From contig CANMVD010000002.1 in the NCBI GenBank assembly GCA_947501275.1, positions 656,805 to 720,804 on the forward strand: a stretch of 64,000 nt of DNA, given 5' to 3'. This DNA is from an uncultured Tateyamaria sp. (GTDB taxonomy: Bacteria; Pseudomonadota; Alphaproteobacteria; Rhodobacterales; Rhodobacteraceae). The notes under the pieces were generated by a model. It had not been told where the DNA came from, made no database searches, and saw nothing but the letters and a program-made list of their open reading frames with translations. Below, piece after piece: positions 60,978 through 64,000 of this stretch (the first letter of the stretch is position 1; each line of letters starts with the position of its first letter). A program made the translations under genes and the position numbers.

Positions 60978-63833
60978 TTATTTTACCTCGCTGCGAGCCA
61001 TCAACTCTGCTTGAGCGATGATAAGTTGCGTAGCCGCTTCTTGAGCATCCGGTGGGTAACCATATTTTGCGAGCAATCGGCGTACGGTCCTCCTCATATC
61101 GGCCCTAACAGTATCGCGTTGGGTCCAATCTATAGTAGACTTCCGTTTGATACTCTCCGCCAACTCCCTAGCAATCTGCTTCAACGTGTCATCCTGCAAC
61201 ACATCCCGTGCTGAAGCGTTCTCAGCTAAGGCTTGGTAGAACGCAATTTCCTTTTCACTAAGGCCAGTTTGTTGACCTTCAGCGATAGCCGTAGAAATCG
61301 TCCGCGCTAGGCCGATCAGTTCTTCGATAACCTGAGCAGTAGAAATCGCTCGGTTTGAATAACGCCTCAAAACACTTTCTAAAGACTCCCTGAAAGATCG
61401 TGACTGCACAATGTTAATCTGCTCTCTTGATCGAATTTGATCGTTGAGCAGTTTCTTCAACGTTTCCAAGGCAAGGTTTTTCTGAGGCAGCGCTGCCAGG
61501 CGGTTCAAAAAGTCATCTGAAAGAATGCCGACATTGGCGTCCGGTAGGCCAGCAACCTGAAACAAGTCGATGACTCCGTCAGTGCGGATGGCACCTGAGA
61601 TTACCTGCTTTACTGCATGAGAGTCTTCATTTCCCTGGCGCTTGTTTTCCTCCCCAAACCGCTTGCTGAGCGCAGCTCTAACATTTTGAAAGTAGGATAG
61701 GCTATCTCGGACGCCTTCGGTCTCTACCCGTGGAACAGCAAGAGCGAAAGCTTTTGACAGTCGCGCTGTCATTTCCAAGAAACGCTTTTTTCCGTTCTCA
61801 CGCTGCAGAACATAGTTGGCACCATCAACAATTGAACGAAGCTGATCCGCCTCCGTTCCTACAAGTAGAGATTTGTAGTCGAACTCGCCAAAAAAAATTT
61901 CCAGTTCTTCTGCATGGCGCATCATCAGTGGAACAGCCTGATCCTGAATGTTCTCGACCGGTCGCCCCGCGCCACCAGCTTGCGTGTACGTTTGAATTGC
62001 GTCACGCAATTGATCTGCAATTCCCAGATAGTCGACTATGACGCCGCCAGGCTTATCGCCAAATACGCGGTTCACACGCGCTATGGCTTGCATAAGGTTG
62101 TGGCCTGCAAGCGGTTTGTCGAGATACATTGTATGGAGTGATGGGCAGTCGAAACCAGTCAGCCACATATCGCAAACAATCACCAATTCAAGCGGATCCC
62201 CACTGTCCTTAACCCGAGATGCCAACAGCTCCCGTCGAGACTTTGTGCGGCCGTGATACTTGGTTCGAGCTGATCGCTGCTCAAACCGTTCCAAAGTTTC
62301 CAGGTAGACAGGTTGACCTTGACTATCACGGACGGTGCTGCCGGTTCTGTCCTTTTTCAGCTTTCGGGGTGATACGTTCGAGTCCATCACAACTTTGATA
62401 GACCCAGCATCGTCTTCGTCTGCATGCCATTGAGGGCGCAGCGCCACTATCTCATCGTACAAATCCATGCAGATACTGCGGCTCATGCAGACGATCATCG
62501 CCTTGCCATTGATCACCTCTGATCGCTTATCGTAATGGTCGACAATCTGCTCCGCTAGCATTTTGACACGTGCCTTAGCTCCCGCGAGCTCTTCTAGCGG
62601 AACCGTAGTGTCTGACCGGTTGATCGCACCAATATCTTCATCATCAGCCGCATCGGATATTAATAGTTCAGCTTCTGCAATCCCCACATCATCTGGCAGA
62701 AGCTTAATGAGCTGCATCTCGTAATAGATTGGCACTGTAGCGTTATCGTCGATTGCCTGGCGGATATCGTAAATGTCAGCATCGCTGCCAAACACGCCTC
62801 GTGTTGATCGATCATCACTCTCAACCGGTGTACCCGTGAAGCCAACAAAAGTTGCCTTTGGAAGGTTTTCACGCATCCAACGCGCTCCCCCTTTCAAAAA
62901 GCCATATTGGCTGCGGTGTGCCTCATCGGCAAGAACCACAATATTCGTTCGCTCGCTTATGGGTTCCGCACGCTCTTCGAACTTTTGGATAGTCGTGAAA
63001 ATCACGCCACCCGAAGCTCGGTTCAGTTTATCGGAAAGGTCTGCCCGATCCGCCGCTTGCTCTGGGTCTTGGCGCAGGAGGGCTCGCCCCTCGGCAAAGG
63101 TACTGAATAGCTGGCCATCTAGGTCGTTTCGGTCAGTGACGACAACAATCGTGGGGTTTCGTAGCGCAGTTTCACGTATCAGCGCGCCCGACAGCATCAG
63201 CATTGTCAGGCTCTTGCCCGATCCTTGCGTGTGCCAAATGATGCCTCCCCGTCCATCACCCTCTGGCTTCAGCGCGAGGTCAATTCGTTCGCGTGCTTTT
63301 CGAACTGCACGGAACTGGTGATAGCCACCTATCTTTTTAAGAATTCGACCGGTCCGATCATCTTCCTCAAAGACGATACAGTGAGCGAGGTAGTCTAGTA
63401 GCGCATCTCGACGGAACAGCCCGTCGATGACAGCTTCCAGCGTTGGCTCGCCAGGAAAATTATCATCCTTTATCGAGCGCCACGGGGTAAAGCGATCCTG
63501 ATCGGCGGTGAGGGATCCAACACGTGACTGATCACCGTCGCTAACAATCAGGATTTCATTGTACGCAAAGAGCGACGGGATAACGGTCTTGTAGTCTTGG
63601 AGCTGATCGAATGCTGCCCACAAGCTCGCCTCTTCATTGGTAGGGTCTTTGAGCTCTATCACGGCCACTGGGAGACCATTCAGAAACACAACGAGGTCAG
63701 GACGGCGAGTATACTCACCACTCTTGATCGTTAGCTGGCGAACAACCAGGAAGTCGTTTGCAGAAAGGTCTTGCCAATCGAAAAGCTTCGCCTTGTCACC
63801 ACGTGTTTCACCATCGGCTGTCCGATAATCCAC
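60978..63833 (-). CDS. hsdR: Type I restriction endonuclease subunit R (HsdR), N-terminus interrupted
   Basis: 951 codons from GTG 63833. Nuclease motifs are RPDLVVFLNGLPVAVIELKDP, with D..ExK; the SF2 helicase motor has Walker A IIWHTQGSGKSLTMLMLSGAL, motif II VLADEAHRSQYG (DEAH) and motif III FVGFTGTP. The C-terminal DUF3387-like region follows. HsdR proteins are normally about 1000-1080 residues. Upstream in frame the homologous sequence continues (LEQNNRWFHRLLTDGVDV, 63834-63890), but a TGA at 63935-63933 closes the frame without a start. So either a frameshift or an insertion has cut the first 80-100 residues. No hsdM or hsdS is visible in this window. Confidence 0.85.
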   Translation of the reverse strand: MDYRTADGETRGDKAKLFDWQDLSANDFLVVRQLTIKSGEYTRRPDLVVFLNGLPVAVIELKDPTNEEASLWAAFDQLQDYKTVIPSLFAYNEILIVSDGDQSRVGSLTADQDRFTPWRSIKDDNFPGEPTLEAVIDGLFRRDALLDYLAHCIVFEEDDRTGRILKKIGGYHQFRAVRKARERIDLALKPEGDGRGGIIWHTQGSGKSLTMLMLSGALIRETALRNPTIVVVTDRNDLDGQLFSTFAEGRALLRQDPEQAADRADLSDKLNRASGGVIFTTIQKFEERAEPISERTNIVVLADEAHRSQYGFLKGGARWMRENLPKATFVGFTGTPVESDDRSTRGVFGSDADIYDIRQAIDDNATVPIYYEMQLIKLLPDDVGIAEAELLISDAADDEDIGAINRSDTTVPLEELAGAKARVKMLAEQIVDHYDKRSEVINGKAMIVCMSRSICMDLYDEIVALRPQWHADEDDAGSIKVVMDSNVSPRKLKKDRTGSTVRDSQGQPVYLETLERFEQRSARTKYHGRTKSRRELLASRVKDSGDPLELVIVCDMWLTGFDCPSLHTMYLDKPLAGHNLMQAIARVNRVFGDKPGGVIVDYLGIADQLRDAIQTYTQAGGAGRPVENIQDQAVPLMMRHAEELEIFFGEFDYKSLLVGTEADQLRSIVDGANYVLQRENGKKRFLEMTARLSKAFALAVPRVETEGVRDSLSYFQNVRAALSKRFGEENKRQGNEDSHAVKQVISGAIRTDGVIDLFQVAGLPDANVGILSDDFLNRLAALPQKNLALETLKKLLNDQIRSREQINIVQSRSFRESLESVLRRYSNRAISTAQVIEELIGLARTISTAIAEGQQTGLSEKEIAFYQALAENASARDVLQDDTLKQIARELAESIKRKSTIDWTQRDTVRADMRRTVRRLLAKYGYPPDAQEAATQLIIAQAELMARSEVK

Positions 63834-64000
63834 GTCTACGCCATCCGTCAGGAGGCGATGAAACCAGCGGTTGTTCTGTTCAAGCGTGGGTTCCGGCGGG
63901 CGAGAGGCAATCGTCGCCGCCTGTGTCCGTCGTCAGGGGTTTTGGGACCAATGGCGGCCTGAACTAAGCAAGAGTTTGGCTCATCTTGTTGGATTGATTA

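Overview
The window is a chromosomal segment of an alphaproteobacterium, most probably a marine Rhodobacteraceae (Roseobacter group) member. This rests on recognised families rather than a database search: a NepR/EcfG/PhyR general stress response locus (found only in Alphaproteobacteria), a smo/mtl-type polyol operon, and a high density of ABC, TRAP and tripartite tricarboxylate (TTT) uptake systems with GntR/LysR regulators. No rRNA, tRNA, CRISPR array or intact insertion sequence was seen.

Layout. 1-8.6 kb: a GntR regulator and a beta-decarboxylating dehydrogenase (minus strand, cut by the window edge) diverge from a polyol operon: binding protein, two permeases, AraC/MtlR-like regulator, mannitol 2-dehydrogenase, ATPase. 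9-14 kb: an orphan type VI secretion cargo module (VgrG, PAAR, proline-rich protein with a restriction-endonuclease-like toxin domain, candidate immunity protein, DUF4123 adaptor). 14-23.6 kb: a nitrogen-compound module (DUF1989 protein, phosphoribosyltransferase, BtpA-like protein, LysR regulator, polyamine-type ABC transporter, polysaccharide-deacetylase-family hydrolase, Fcy1-like cytosine deaminase, agmatinase-family ureohydrolase). 23.6-31.8 kb: a TRAP transporter with 3-hydroxyanthranilate dioxygenase, a DapA-family lyase, an aspartate-dehydrogenase-like enzyme, a LysR regulator and an aldehyde dehydrogenase, apparently one catabolic unit.

32-51.5 kb: a general stress response island. 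It contains csbD, a phospholipase D-like gene, a histidine kinase, ecfG, nepR, phyR, dps, an acetolactate-synthase-like gene with gdhA, many short membrane or stress proteins, a Crp/Fnr regulator, and an mscS-trkH-trkA operon. It also holds an FNT channel, a PRC-barrel protein and a DUF883/holin-like/AI-2E operon. Twelve sites matching or nearly matching the EcfG promoter (GGAAC, 16-17 bp, CGTT) lie just upstream of these genes, so the regulators and a large part of their likely regulon are physically clustered.

51.7-54.8 kb: a small unknown protein and a large DUF4132-like protein. 54.8-60 kb: LysR, TctC-TctB-TctA and a class III CoA transferase, probably carboxylate uptake and activation. 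60-64 kb: about 1 kb with no convincing gene, then a type I restriction subunit HsdR whose N-terminal reading frame is interrupted near the right edge.
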